Part shown: one piece after another, positions 7,979 to 16,726 of the stretch | Layout: every line of letters starts with the position of its first letter | How positions within the stretch are numbered: position 1 is the stretch's first letter | NCBI RefSeq assembly: GCF_007988965.1 | Contig: NZ_BJVD01000001.1 | Span: 620,001-684,000, forward strand | Source: Rummeliibacillus stabekisii | Lineage (GTDB): Bacteria; Bacillota; Bacilli; Bacillales_A; Planococcaceae | DNA: 64,000 nucleotides | Reading direction: 5' to 3' | The notes under the pieces: generated by a model | What the model saw: the letters and a program-made list of their open reading frames with translations, nothing else | The model's database searches: none | Told to the model about the DNA's origin: nothing | Program-made: the position numbers and the translations under genes

Positions 7979-8324
7979 GCAGAATCCCTCCTAAACTTTG
8001 GATGGCTTCTTGTTCAGTGTCATGCCAAATATATTTTCCTAATCCAGAGAACTGGAATATTTTCTCCATGGTAGAAGAAGGTTTAATGATTAATGTACGG
8101 CCATTGTGCACTTGCAGATCTCGCATTCTCCCAAGTATTAAGCCTACGCCTGCGCTATCCATAAATTGAAGGCTTTCTAAGTTCCAGATAATATCTTGTA
8201 CATAACCGCTATAGATCGCCTGAGAGATATCTTCGCGGATATGGCGAGCTGCATGGTGGTCGAGTTCGCCCCCAAGCCTGATAATGGCTATTTTTTCTGA
8301 TGTAATTTCAATATGATGCTGCAT
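7971..8324 (-). CDS. spoIIAA: Anti-anti-sigma factor SpoIIAA
   Basis: STAS-domain protein of 117 residues that, when dephosphorylated by SpoIIE, frees SigF from SpoIIAB. The phosphorylated serine is in FMDSAGVGLILGR (S57). A strong AAAAGGAGG precedes the ATG. It is the first gene of the spoIIAA-spoIIAB-sigF-spoVAF unit. About 50 bases upstream the minus strand contains AAGGAAAC, resembling a sigma-H -35 element, but a convincing GAAT-type -10 is not visible, so the promoter is left unassigned. dacF, which precedes spoIIAA in B. subtilis, is absent. Confidence 0.96.
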   Translation of the reverse strand: MQHHIEITSEKIAIIRLGGELDHHAARHIREDISQAIYSGYVQDIIWNLESLQFMDSAGVGLILGRMRDLQVHNGRTLIIKPSSTMEKIFQFSGLGKYIWHDTEQEAIQSLGGILHG

Positions 8325-8514
8325 TTGTATACCTCCTTTTTAGAAACTATACTACATGAAAAGGTAGGTTTCCTTAAGTATGACAATTTAAGAAGTAATA
8401 AGCTAAAAATAGAAAAAATGTGACAGCTACCATCCCTCATTATAGACGGCCATTTTCCCTTTTAAACACAAAGAGTTGGATTAATATTTTTGATTTCAAG
8501 TCAAAAAGTGATAT

Positions 8515-8548
8515 AGAAAAAACCTGCATTCAATAGAATGCAGGTTTA
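8515..8548 (-). terminator. Terminator after pdp
   Basis: A perfect 11-bp stem AACCTGCATTC (8521-8531) / GAATGCAGGTT (8536-8546) with a 4-base loop is followed by TTTTTC on the minus strand, 10 bases after the pdp stop. It separates the nucleoside unit from the sigF operon. Confidence 0.85.
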
Positions 8549-8555
8549 ATTTAAA

Positions 8556-9860
8556 CTATTCAGTAATGATTTCTTCAATTAATTCTGGTGCTTTCACTTC
8601 GTTTTCTGAGAGTGAAATATTAGCGTATATCTTTTCGATCACTTCTTTGACTTCTTCTTGGTTTGCATAAATTGTAGCTAGAGATTCTCCTTCTTTTACA
8701 GAATCGCCCACTTTTTTATGCAATATAATACCAACAGCAAGGTCAATAACAGAATCTTTAGTAGCACGCCCAGCACCCAGTAACATTGCAGCAGTACCAA
8801 TCTCGTCTGCTACAATATGACTTACATAACCTTGCTCTCTTGCAGGTACCTCAAACGTATATTTTGCTTGCGGCAACAGGGAAGGGTCGTCCACTACACT
8901 CGGATTGCCCCCTTGGCTTTCAATAAACTCTTTGAAAACTTCTAAAGCTTTGCCGTTTTGAATAACTTCTTCGAGCTGTATTCTTGCTTCCTCGATAGTT
9001 TTCGCTTTATTACCAAGTACAACCATTTGAGAACCAAGTGTCAGGCAAAGCTCTGTAAGATCTTCAGGTCCTTCCCCACGCAATGTATCGATCGCTTCTT
9101 TGACTTCTAATGCATTGCCTATTGCATAGCCTAGAGGCTGGTTCATGTCCGAAATAATCGCCATTGTATTACGTCCAACATTTTTTCCTATTTGAACCAT
9201 TGCATGCGCCAATTTCTTAGAATCTTCAACCGTTTTCATAAAGGCGCCATCACCTGTTTTAACATCTAATACAATAGCATCTGCTCCAGCCGCAATCTTT
9301 TTACTCATAATTGAGCTTGCAATTAGGGGAATGCTTGATACAGTTGCTGTAACGTCACGTAGTGCGTAAAGCTTTTTATCAGCTGGAGTTAAGTTCCCGC
9401 TTTGGCCAATGACGGCTAGCTTGATTCGGTTTACTTGTTCTGCAAATTGTTCAGTTGATAATTCAACATGGAATCCATCGATTGCTTCTAATTTATCAAT
9501 CGTTCCGCCCGTATGGCCTAAACCGCGTCCGCTCATTTTTGCCACAGGAACGCCTACAGCAGCTACTAGTGGTCCTAGAACAAGTGTAGTTGTATCTCCA
9601 ACACCACCTGTCGAATGCTTATCTACTTTTATTCCTTCTATATCGGACAAGTCGATTTGGTCGCCCGACTCCACCATAGCCATTGTTAGATCCGCTCTTT
9701 CACGCTCACTCATATCTTGGAAATAGGTTGCCATCAACAAGCTACTCGCTTGGTAATCAGGGATAGACCCGTCTGTATAGCCTTGGATAAAGAAGCGAAT
9801 TTCTTCTGTCGTAAGTTCTTGTCCCTCACGTTTTTTTTCGATAATGTCTACCATTCTCAT
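8556..9860 (-). CDS. pdp: Pyrimidine-nucleoside phosphorylase
   Basis: Phosphorolyses uridine and thymidine-type nucleosides to free base and (deoxy)ribose-1-phosphate. The signature [13 protein letters not shown] and [15 protein letters not shown] (phosphate and nucleoside binding) are intact. ATG 9860 (GAGGG at 8 bases) gives [10 protein letters not shown] and exactly 434 residues, as in B. subtilis Pdp; a GTG 15 bases upstream is also in frame. It follows deoB by a short gap, so ribose-1-phosphate produced here can be isomerised by the neighbouring phosphopentomutase. In B. subtilis the gene after drm (deoB) is pupG, so a pyrimidine enzyme replaces a purine one in this slot. Confidence 0.95.
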   Translation of the reverse strand: MRMVDIIEKKREGQELTTEEIRFFIQGYTDGSIPDYQASSLLMATYFQDMSERERADLTMAMVESGDQIDLSDIEGIKVDKHSTGGVGDTTTLVLGPLVAAVGVPVAKMSGRGLGHTGGTIDKLEAIDGFHVELSTEQFAEQVNRIKLAVIGQSGNLTPADKKLYALRDVTATVSSIPLIASSIMSKKIAAGADAIVLDVKTGDGAFMKTVEDSKKLAHAMVQIGKNVGRNTMAIISDMNQPLGYAIGNALEVKEAIDTLRGEGPEDLTELCLTLGSQMVVLGNKAKTIEEARIQLEEVIQNGKALEVFKEFIESQGGNPSVVDDPSLLPQAKYTFEVPAREQGYVSHIVADEIGTAAMLLGAGRATKDSVIDLAVGIILHKKVGDSVKEGESLATIYANQEEVKEVIEKIYANISLSENEVKAPELIEEIITE

Positions 9861-9875
9861 GGATGGATCCCTCAC

Positions 9876-11078
9876 TTATTTTAAAAGTTGTAAAAAGCTT
9901 GTGCCGAATTCAGGCATTTTGACACCAAAGTTCTCAGCAATAGTCGCTCCAATAGCAGCGAATGTTTCTGTCTTTGGTAGTTCTTTACCTTCTTTCAATC
10001 GAGGCGAATAAGCAATTAGTGGAACAAATTCGCGCGTATGGTCTGTTCCAGGGAAAGTAGGGTCGTTTCCATGGTCTGCTGTAATGAGAAGTAAATCATC
10101 TTCCTTCATAAGGTCCAACGCTTCTGCTAATCGACGGTCAAATTCTTCAAGAGCTTCTCCGTATCCAATAGGATCGCGTCGATGGCCATATTTAGCATCA
10201 AAGTCAACCAAATTAAGGAAAGATATTCCTTGGAAGTCTTTTTTCAAGACATTCACTAATTGATCCATTCCATCATCATTGTCTTGTGTACGGATAGCTT
10301 CCGTAACGCCTTCGCCATTGTATATATCTGATATTTTGCCTAATGCTATGACATCGTAGCCTGCATCCTTCAATTCATTCATTACTGTACGGCCAAATGG
10401 TTTCAATGCATAATCATGACGATTGGAAGTACGTTCAAAATGGCCTGGTGTACCAACAAAAGGTCGTGCAATAACACGGCCAACTAGATATTCAGGTTTT
10501 AACGTAATTTCACGTGCAATTTCGCATATTTTGTATAATTCTTCTAGCGGGATAATATCCTCATGTGCAGCAATTTGCAATACTGGGTCAGCAGATGTAT
10601 AAACAATAATTGCACCTGTCTCCATATGCTCTTTTCCGAAATCTTCAATGACTTGTGTCCCTGAAGCTGGTTTGTTGCAAAGCACTTTGCGCCCAGTACG
10701 TTCTTCTAATTCATCAATAAGCGATTGAGGGAATCCTTCTGGGTACACTTTGAATGGCTTGTTAATATTTAGGCCCATGATCTCCCAGTGGCCAGTCATC
10801 GTATCTTTACCTACAGAGGCCTCTTGCATATAGCCATGAAAAGCTTGAGGCTGATCAACAGACTTCATGCCCTCTAAATCTTCTAAGCCGATTATGCCTC
10901 GAATATTAGAATAGCCCAACTTTTCCATATTCGGCATTGTGAGCCCTTTCATTTCTTTCGCGATGTGTCCTAGAGTATCCGCGCCAACATCGTTAAAACT
11001 AGCTGCATCCGGCGCTTCTCCTATACCTACTGAATCCATGACGATAAGGTGAATGCGTTTAAACGGTTTTATAGTCAT
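9876..11078 (-). CDS. deoB: Phosphopentomutase
   Basis: Mn-dependent alkaline-phosphatase-superfamily enzyme converting (deoxy)ribose-1-phosphate to the 5-phosphate, feeding nucleoside sugars into central metabolism. The metal ligands are in [13 protein letters not shown] (N-terminal), [11 protein letters not shown] and [19 protein letters not shown], and the phosphothreonine nucleophile is in KDTMTGHWE. The 400-residue length is normal. AAGGAGGG precedes the ATG. It is first in the deoB-pdp pair and downstream of xerD, which matches the ripX-drm order of B. subtilis. Confidence 0.96.
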   Translation of the reverse strand: MTIKPFKRIHLIVMDSVGIGEAPDAASFNDVGADTLGHIAKEMKGLTMPNMEKLGYSNIRGIIGLEDLEGMKSVDQPQAFHGYMQEASVGKDTMTGHWEIMGLNINKPFKVYPEGFPQSLIDELEERTGRKVLCNKPASGTQVIEDFGKEHMETGAIIVYTSADPVLQIAAHEDIIPLEELYKICEIAREITLKPEYLVGRVIARPFVGTPGHFERTSNRHDYALKPFGRTVMNELKDAGYDVIALGKISDIYNGEGVTEAIRTQDNDDGMDQLVNVLKKDFQGISFLNLVDFDAKYGHRRDPIGYGEALEEFDRRLAEALDLMKEDDLLLITADHGNDPTFPGTDHTREFVPLIAYSPRLKEGKELPKTETFAAIGATIAENFGVKMPEFGTSFLQLLK

Positions 11079-11157
11079 AATGTTGCCCTCCTTGTTTATA
11101 GATTTATTTTACCAAAATATTTTAAAAAATAAAGGTCAGACATCTGATGTATATATT

Positions 11158-12069
11158 TTATGCTCTTGGATGGAACTGTTTATATACTTCAGACAACCTT
11201 GATTTGCTAATATGTGTATAAATTTGTGTTGTAGAGATATCAGCATGTCCAAGCATTTCTTGCACTGCACGTAAATCTGCTCCATTTTCAATTAAATGAG
11301 TCGCAAAGGAATGACGTAAAATATGTGGCGTCAATTCTTTCGTTATATTCGCTTTTTCTGCATAACCCTTTAATAATTTCCAGAGACCTTGCCTGGTTAA
11401 CCTTTTCCCTCTCTGATTGATAAATAACGCATCTGTTCGTAGCTTCGGATTCTCAAGATGAAAACGCGCATGATTTAAATAATTCGTACATGCATTAATG
11501 GCTGAGTTCCCAAGAGGAATAATCCTCTCTTTGCCGCCTTTCCCAAAAACACGTACAAAGCCCATGGTTAAATGAATATCTTCCATATTAAGTGTTATAC
11601 ACTCACTCACACGCATACCAGTTGCATATAAAAGTTCCATCATCGCTTGATCTCTAACACCTTGTGGCCGCGAAAGATCCGGCATAGAGAGAAGACGATC
11701 TATTTCTTCAATTGATAATATTTTTGGCAATTTTTGCTCAATTTTAGGCAATTCTAAATGTACGCTCGGATCATTGTTTGAATATTTTTCTCTTAACAAA
11801 AACTGATGAAATGAGCGAATGGATGAAATATGCCTTGATATGGTCCTAGCTGAAATCCCTTTTCTCTGCAAACTCTGCAAATATTTTAAAATCTGCAATT
11901 TATCAATTTCATCAAATTTCTCTAGCTGACTCGGACTCGTCTCAAACAAAAACTGTGTATAATCTTTTAAATCTCGTTCGTAGGACTGCAATGTATTTTG
12001 TGATAATTGGCGCTCTACTCTTAGAAAGTGAATATAATCTGCAATTGCATCTAGTATTTCTTGTTTCAT
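11158..12069 (-). CDS. xerD: Tyrosine recombinase XerD
   Basis: Site-specific recombinase that with XerC resolves chromosome dimers at dif. The catalytic residues are visible: Arg in LLYATGMRVSE, Lys in FGKGGKERIIP, His-x-x-Arg in HILRHSFATHL, His in LGHADISTTQ and the nucleophile Tyr in IYTHISKSRL. Length 303. The N-terminal SAM-like domain starts DAIADYIHFLRVER. Placement between fur and deoB equals the ripX (xerD) locus of B. subtilis, which distinguishes it from XerC. GGAGG precedes the ATG. Confidence 0.95.
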   Translation of the reverse strand: MKQEILDAIADYIHFLRVERQLSQNTLQSYERDLKDYTQFLFETSPSQLEKFDEIDKLQILKYLQSLQRKGISARTISRHISSIRSFHQFLLREKYSNNDPSVHLELPKIEQKLPKILSIEEIDRLLSMPDLSRPQGVRDQAMMELLYATGMRVSECITLNMEDIHLTMGFVRVFGKGGKERIIPLGNSAINACTNYLNHARFHLENPKLRTDALFINQRGKRLTRQGLWKLLKGYAEKANITKELTPHILRHSFATHLIENGADLRAVQEMLGHADISTTQIYTHISKSRLSEVYKQFHPRA

Positions 12070-12085
12070 CGCAATAATCCTCCTA

Positions 12086-12120
12086 AAACAAAAAAGGACA
12101 GCACCTCCGCCATCCTTTCC
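12086..12120 (-). terminator. Terminator after fur
   Basis: A 10-bp stem (12093-12102 with 12109-12118, two wobble pairs) and a 6-base loop are followed on the minus strand by TTTTTTG. It sits between fur and xerD. Confidence 0.75.
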
Positions 12121-12126
12121 ATTTGT

Positions 12127-12624
12127 TTAAAAATCTTCATTATTATTTGGATTGTTAACATTCTCTTTGTTTTTTTCTTCGGCATGCTTTTCAGTACAAC
12201 GCCAGCATATACCGTGAAATGTCAATCGATGGTCCTTTATTTGGAAATTCCACCGTTTTTCAACTACTGCTTCAACATCTTCAAGCAAGTCTTCTTGTAT
12301 TTCATCAACGGCGCCACATTCGATACAAACGAGGTGATGATGAAAATGAGCTGCACCCTCTTGCCGTAAATCATAACGAGAAACCCCATCGCCAAAATTA
12401 ATCTTATCGACAATTTTCAGCTCTGTCAGCAACTCTAATGTACGGTACACAGTTGCTAGACCGATTTCCGGTGCTTTCTCCTTTACTAATAGGTAAACAT
12501 CCTCAGCACTTAGATGATCTTCTTCATTTTCTAAAAGTACTCTAACCGTCGCTTCTCGTTGTGGCGTCAGTTTATAGCTAGCACCATGTAATTGTTTTTT
12601 AATTCGATCAATACGGCTCTCCAT
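12127..12624 (-). CDS. fur: Ferric uptake regulator Fur
   Basis: Iron-responsive repressor of 165 residues. The N-terminal winged helix contains LTPQREATVRVLLE and the recognition helix LATVYRTLELL; the dimerisation domain holds the metal site HFHHHLVCIECGAVDE and the CXXC pairs (CIEC and CWRC). Family alternatives PerR and Zur are less likely because the locus (xerD-fur-spoIIM-nudF) is the fur locus of B. subtilis. The tail after CWRC is rich in Asn, Glu and Lys. Its promoter region carries sites resembling both Fur and PerR boxes. Confidence 0.93.
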   Translation of the reverse strand: MESRIDRIKKQLHGASYKLTPQREATVRVLLENEEDHLSAEDVYLLVKEKAPEIGLATVYRTLELLTELKIVDKINFGDGVSRYDLRQEGAAHFHHHLVCIECGAVDEIQEDLLEDVEAVVEKRWNFQIKDHRLTFHGICWRCTEKHAEEKNKENVNNPNNNEDF

Positions 12625-12648
12625 ATGACGCCCCCCTAAACTTCTACC

Positions 12649-12678
12649 ATTATACCAAAAGTTTATTTCTCATTACAA
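12649..12678 (-). promoter_or_regulatory. Candidate sigma-A promoter of fur
   Basis: On the minus strand a TATAAT -10 (12649-12654) lies 18 bases from a TTGTAA -35 (12673-12678), 25 bases upstream of the fur ATG. Confidence 0.55.
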
Positions 12679-12688
12679 GATTAAGCGA

Positions 12689-12703
12689 CTAAAATACTTA
12701 TAA
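12689..12703. promoter_or_regulatory. Candidate PerR-type box upstream of fur
   Basis: TTATAAGTATTTTAG on the minus strand matches the Bacillus PerR consensus TTATAATNATTATAA at 11 of 14 defined positions and lies just above the -35. PerR control of fur is known in B. subtilis. The AT-rich setting makes chance matches likely. Confidence 0.3.
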
Positions 12704-12714
12704 TGATTGTTTAA

Positions 12715-12729
12715 TGATAATTAATATCA
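12715..12729. promoter_or_regulatory. Candidate Fur box upstream of fur
   Basis: TGATAATTAATATCA matches the 7-1-7 Fur consensus TGATAATNATTATCA with one mismatch. It is 37 bases above the -35 of fur and 15 bases past the spoIIM-like stop. A second inverted repeat, AATGAT-4-ATCATT, abuts it at 12730-12745. Confidence 0.45.
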
Positions 12730-12743
12730 AATGATAAAAATCA

Positions 12744-13253
12744 TTAAAACATAAAATGGATAATGAGAAGCTCAATACCAAATATAAGTGCAGCTAATAC
12801 TCCAATGGCGATGAGTCGATTCCAATGAAGCCCCTGCCGTCTAGAATTATAAAATGGTTTAGGGACAAGCACAATTGAAAATAACAATAATAAGCAAGTG
12901 TATAAAAATTGAATAGGAAACCACCAAAAAACGTAATTCCAAATAGCATTTTGAGTAGCGATTAGATAAGCTGAACAAAAACCAAAAAAGGCGCTTTTAC
13001 AGACGACTACTAATCTTGTTGCATGGCGGAACCATTGATGTGTAGCAAGCAACACTAAGAAAAGATACGGCATAAATGCTGGCCATAGCGATTGCCACAT
13101 TTTTGGCTTACCCTCAAACAGAAGGCGAGGATCAATTATAGATATTAGCCATTCGGTTTGTTCGGGAGCTGAAATCTTAAAAGCTATAATTCCACCAATG
13201 AAGCCAATTGAAATGATTAGAAAAAAATACGATAGTTGCAATGAACGATTCAC
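12744..13253 (-). CDS. spoIIM: Probable stage II sporulation protein M (SpoIIM-like), divergent
   Basis: A 169-residue protein with about five hydrophobic segments (near 8-28, 60-75, 82-100, 108-130 and 146-168). In B. subtilis SpoIIM joins SpoIID and SpoIIP in the engulfment peptidoglycan-degrading machine. The identification rests mainly on position between fur and nudF, plus the segment CKSAFFGFCSAYLI, which resembles the KG-x-x-x-GF stretch of the DUF95/SpoIIM family. It is about 45 residues shorter than B. subtilis SpoIIM, missing part of the N-terminal portion. It could instead be an unrelated membrane protein at that locus. Confidence 0.6.
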   Translation of the reverse strand: MNRSLQLSYFFLIISIGFIGGIIAFKISAPEQTEWLISIIDPRLLFEGKPKMWQSLWPAFMPYLFLVLLATHQWFRHATRLVVVCKSAFFGFCSAYLIATQNAIWNYVFWWFPIQFLYTCLLLLFSIVLVPKPFYNSRRQGLHWNRLIAIGVLAALIFGIELLIIHFMF

Positions 13254-13307
13254 TAGGTCACCTACTTTCTAATAGTACAACCTATGCTCCTCGTTCTAAA
13301 AAATACC

Positions 13308-13853
13308 TTATTTTGATAGATTATTTTTTGCCCACATAATTGCTAGAATTGTTTTCGCATCATAAATTTGTTGTTTCTCTACTAAACGCTCTGCTTCTTC
13401 AATGGAAACTTCCATAAGTTCAACAAATTCGTCTTCATCTGGGCTTGCTGGCTGTTCTATTTGATATAAATCTGTTGCAGCATAGAGATGGATAATTTCA
13501 TCAGCAAATCCAGGAGATGTGGCGAATGAATAAATTTTTTCAAAATTCTTCGCACCGTAGCCTGTCTCTTCTTCCAATTCACGCATTGCTGTTTTTTCTG
13601 GAGCTTCACCTGGCTCGAGCTTACCAGCTGGAATCTCAATAATACTTTGTTCGAGAGGCTTACGATATTGTTCTACCATAACTATTTTCCCTTCTTTTGT
13701 TACAGGAATAATAGCAACCGCTCCCGGATGTTTTACTAATTCTCTTGAAGCAGTTTTGCCATTTGGTAGTGTGACTTCATCTTTTTGGACATTAATAATA
13801 CGTCCTTTATAAATTTCTTCTGTTGAAATAGTTTTTTCTTCAAATTTTTTCAT
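13308..13853 (-). CDS. nudF: ADP-ribose pyrophosphatase (Nudix hydrolase)
   Basis: Hydrolyses ADP-ribose to AMP and ribose-5-phosphate. The Nudix box GX5EX7REUXEEXGU is complete at residues 77-99 (G77, E83, R91, E92, E95, E96, G98). Length 181 is typical of NudF. It follows spoIIM-like on the same strand and is divergent from the yqkF-type reductase, the same arrangement as the nudF-yqkF locus of B. subtilis. Confidence 0.94.
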   Translation of the reverse strand: MKKFEEKTISTEEIYKGRIINVQKDEVTLPNGKTASRELVKHPGAVAIIPVTKEGKIVMVEQYRKPLEQSIIEIPAGKLEPGEAPEKTAMRELEEETGYGAKNFEKIYSFATSPGFADEIIHLYAATDLYQIEQPASPDEDEFVELMEVSIEEAERLVEKQQIYDAKTILAIMWAKNNLSK

Positions 13854-13923
13854 TGTCGAATTCCTCTCTATTGTTATTTATCTATGAATCATTGTACCAT
13901 TATCTTTAAAGGAGGCGATAGTT

Positions 13924-14823
13924 TTGGAAAAAAGACGGTTAGGAGCAAGTGAATTACTATTATCAGAAATAGGTCTAGGATGCATGTCTTTGCCGACAAA
14001 TCGTGTTGACGCATCATATATAGTTGATACCGCAATCGATGCAGGCATCAACTACTTTGATACAGCTGACCTCTATCAGCGTGGCATGAATGAAGAAACC
14101 ATCGGCCATTTACTAAAAGAAAAGCGAAAAGATATATTACTGGCGACAAAGGTGGGAAATGTATGGAATTCTTCTTCTGATTCATGGCACTTTGACGCTT
14201 CCGCTCAACATATCAAAAAAGCTGTCAGAGAGAGTCTGAGTCGTCTTCAAACAGATTATATCGACTTATATCAGCTGCACGGTGGTACCTTAGGGGAAAA
14301 TTGGGAAGAGATCATTGATACATTCAATGAACTGAAACAAGAAGGTATTATTCGTGAATACGGTATTTCTTCTATTAGGCCAAATGTTTTTATACCCTTT
14401 TTAAAAGAGAGCAAAGCTGTATCCATTATGATGCAGTATAGTTTGCTCGACAGACGCCCAGAAGAATGGTTTGATTCCATTAAAGAGCTCGGCGCTTCAG
14501 TAGTGACTCGTGGATCTCTTGCTAAAGGACTGCTCACGGATGATTGGAAAAATAGGGTTCAAAAGACCAATGGTTATCTGACATACTCACAAGAAGAACT
14601 ACAAGCTACCTTAACTAATTTGGCGAATGCGGCCACTTCAGTTCATGTGACCGCCTTGCAAAGTGTTCTCCAGCATAAAGAAATTGCCTCTGCTATTATT
14701 GGAGCAAGCACACGAGAACAAATTGCAGCAACTATTCAAGCCTATAATCAAATTGACCATTCCAATGATAGTAATTTAGTCGAATTAACAAAGCTAGACC
14801 AATATACAGAACATCGACTATAA
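13924..14823 (+). CDS. yqkF: Aldo/keto reductase, YqkF-like
   Basis: NAD(P)H-dependent oxidoreductase with a TIM-barrel AKR fold, 299 residues. The catalytic tetrad is present: Asp in NYFDTADLYQ, the Tyr of that same stretch, Lys in LLATKVGN and His in LYQLHGG. The cofactor-binding end is marked by AIIGASTREQI. Translation starts at TTG 13924 behind AAAGGAGG. It is divergent from nudF across about 70 bases. The physiological substrate is unknown for this AKR branch. Confidence 0.88.
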   Translation: MEKRRLGASELLLSEIGLGCMSLPTNRVDASYIVDTAIDAGINYFDTADLYQRGMNEETIGHLLKEKRKDILLATKVGNVWNSSSDSWHFDASAQHIKKAVRESLSRLQTDYIDLYQLHGGTLGENWEEIIDTFNELKQEGIIREYGISSIRPNVFIPFLKESKAVSIMMQYSLLDRRPEEWFDSIKELGASVVTRGSLAKGLLTDDWKNRVQKTNGYLTYSQEELQATLTNLANAATSVHVTALQSVLQHKEIASAIIGASTREQIAATIQAYNQIDHSNDSNLVELTKLDQYTEHRL

Positions 14824-14890
14824 AGTATAGTCACCTCACTTAGGAGATTATTTCATCTAAATTTTCTTATTCAGCCATCAGCTGGATTAT

Positions 14891-14967
14891 AAAAGCCGCG
14901 AATAGTTGCATTTAAGGATAGGACAAAGTATGTCTATCTTTTTGATGCAATACTATTCGCGGCTTTT
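14891..14967. terminator. Very long two-tier hairpin between convergent yqkF and yqkE
   Basis: A stem of about 21 bp (AAAAGCCGCGAATAGT plus TGCAT, with a 2-base bulge) pairs 14891-14911 with 14945-14967. Its loop holds a second hairpin (about 14917-14938, GATAGGACA / TGTCTATC). Both ends have A/T tracts, so it can serve as a terminator for both converging genes, although its size is exceptional. Confidence 0.7.
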
Positions 14968-14972
14968 AACCT

Positions 14973-15227
14973 TTAAAATTTGGAACCTCTGTCTCCATAT
15001 TCATCTAATAATTCCGCAAAGGATTTATTCTTCTCTCGTTGCTTGCGCTCAAATGCTAATTGTGCTGCTTTTTCTTCTTGTACCTGTTGCTCTTTTGCCA
15101 CAAGTTCCTTTTTCGCTAGCTTTAACTTTTCCAATACATCTCCGTTTAATTGATCTTGCAATGTAAGCTTTTCATCTTTTTGCTCTTTTTGAGAAGATAT
15201 ATTTTGGTTTTTTCTTTTCTTAGCCAT
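14973..15227 (-). CDS. yqkE: YqkE-like protein (DUF3886)
   Basis: An 84-residue highly charged protein: basic N-terminus (MAKKRKNQN), a long Lys/Glu/Gln-rich helix likely to form a coiled coil (about 18-70) and the conserved end SFAELLDEYGDRGSKF. The composition and position between yqkF and yqkD match B. subtilis YqkE. No function is known. It converges with yqkF over the large hairpin. Confidence 0.8.
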   Translation of the reverse strand: MAKKRKNQNISSQKEQKDEKLTLQDQLNGDVLEKLKLAKKELVAKEQQVQEEKAAQLAFERKQREKNKSFAELLDEYGDRGSKF

Positions 15228-15407
15228 TTACAAAATTCCTTTCAAATTCCATTTCACTTTATCAAAAATCCAAGTCAACTCATATTATATTATAAAGCAA
15301 TACAAATATTAAAAGTAAAAGACTTCAGAAAAACGAGGGATTTGATTCATTGCAAACAAATCTTTATGGCAGGAATGTAAAAATCTATATTGGAAGCAGG
15401 GGTGTCG

Positions 15408-16343
15408 ATGAAAAAGAAGTTTTTTTGGATTTTCGGGTTAGTGACAGGCATTTTTGGCGGCATCCTTTCATTAGCTGGTTACCTAGTTTCAAGCCAACTC
15501 ATTTATATAAAGAAAAAAGATGACTTGTTTATTTTAGAAAGAGAAAAAAAAGCTTTACGCTACGACGAAAAATGGTTCAATAGAGTAGAAAAAGAAGATA
15601 TTATAATTTCTTCTCCAAATGGTTACGTCATAAAAGGAATCTATTTTAAGCCCCTACAGACAAAGAAGACAATGATAATTTGTCACGGGGTCACGGAAAA
15701 TAAGGTAAACTCAGTAAAGTATGTAAGACTTTTTGAACGATTGGGCTTCAATACCATTGTTTATGATCATCGGAGACACGGAGAATCAGGAGGAAAGACC
15801 ACAAGTTATGGCTTTTATGAGAAATTCGATTTAGAAGCTGTGCTACATTATATAAAAGAACAATTAGGGTACGAATCCATTATCGGCGTTCATGGTGAAT
15901 CAATGGGCGCAGCTACCACCCTTTTATATGCCGGTATACTGGAAGATAGAGCGGATTTTTATATTGCTGATTGCCCGTACTCAGATTTCTATGAACAGCT
16001 TTTGTATTTAATGAAGAAAAAAACTCCATTAAAAAGTCCTTTAGCTATAAAACTTGCTGAGATTTTTTTACGTCTTCGAGATGGCTACTGGTTGAAAAAT
16101 GTTGCTCCGAGAACAGCCATTCCTAATATTACAAAACCTGTCCTGTTCATTCATAGCCTTCCAGACGACTTTATTTTGCCAGACATGACGATTGAGTTAT
16201 ATCAATTAAAAAAAGGCCCCAAAATGCTAAAGTTATTTGAACATGGGGCACATGCACAATCATTTAATGAAAATCCAGATGAGTATGAAAAAGCTGTGCA
16301 TACATTTATCGAAAAATATATTACAAATGAACAAGAAACATAA
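15408..16343 (+). CDS. yqkD: Membrane-anchored alpha/beta hydrolase, YqkD-like
   Basis: Serine hydrolase of about 311 residues with an N-terminal membrane anchor (MKKKFFWIFGLVTGIFGG, roughly 5-30), so it probably acts on the outer face of the membrane. The nucleophile elbow is GESMG (S165); the oxyanion region is ICHGVTENK and a catalytic His lies in EHGAHAQS near the C-terminus. ATG 15408 with AGGGG 5 bases upstream was chosen over an in-frame TTG at 15390. The neighbours yqkF and yqkE are those of B. subtilis yqkD. Substrate unknown. Confidence 0.85.
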   Translation: MKKKFFWIFGLVTGIFGGILSLAGYLVSSQLIYIKKKDDLFILEREKKALRYDEKWFNRVEKEDIIISSPNGYVIKGIYFKPLQTKKTMIICHGVTENKVNSVKYVRLFERLGFNTIVYDHRRHGESGGKTTSYGFYEKFDLEAVLHYIKEQLGYESIIGVHGESMGAATTLLYAGILEDRADFYIADCPYSDFYEQLLYLMKKKTPLKSPLAIKLAEIFLRLRDGYWLKNVAPRTAIPNITKPVLFIHSLPDDFILPDMTIELYQLKKGPKMLKLFEHGAHAQSFNENPDEYEKAVHTFIEKYITNEQET

Positions 16344-16372
16344 AAAACAGCACTCATTGGAGTGCTGTTTCT
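16343..16372. terminator. Bidirectional terminator between yqkD and yneF
   Basis: A perfect 11-bp stem AAACAGCACTC / GAGTGCTGTTT (16345-16355, 16360-16370) with a 4-base loop, flanked by A and T tracts, lies exactly between two converging genes. Confidence 0.85.
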
Positions 16373-16593
16373 TATTTATTGTTTACTTTATTCATTTGGT
16401 TCATCATTTGTTTAATTTGTTTTTCTGATGGCTTTCTACCCATTTGAGTCATCATCATACGTAACATTTGTTCATTGATTGGTGGGTTTTCTTTCAGGTA
16501 TTTCATCATATATTGTCTTGCAATAAAGAATCCGCCAACTAAACCAATAATTAACGCTACAATAATTAATGTAATCGCTAGTCCAGTATTCAA
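16372..16593 (-). CDS. yneF: YneF-family small membrane protein (UPF0154)
   Basis: A 73-residue protein with one N-terminal membrane segment (about 5-26, rich in Ile/Leu/Val/Gly) followed by [20 protein letters not shown] and a Met/Gln/Lys-rich tail, the standard form of the UPF0154 family. It lies beside sirA as in B. subtilis (tkt-yneE-yneF). Function is unknown. Confidence 0.88.
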   Translation of the reverse strand: MNTGLAITLIIVALIIGLVGGFFIARQYMMKYLKENPPINEQMLRMMMTQMGRKPSEKQIKQMMNQMNKVNNK

Positions 16594-16726
16594 CTAATTT
16601 CCTCCTCTAAATTGTGCATACGAGAATATCTCTCCAAAGAGGATTATACAACAAAAATGTCATCGACACTACTATTTCTCTTATTTTTGGTGACCGAGTC
16701 TTTCTCCTTCTAGTAAAGAGGCACTG

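Noticed and set aside
11158-12069. Tyrosine recombinase as a phage integrase
   Set aside because: Sequence and the fur/deoB neighbourhood identify the housekeeping XerD.
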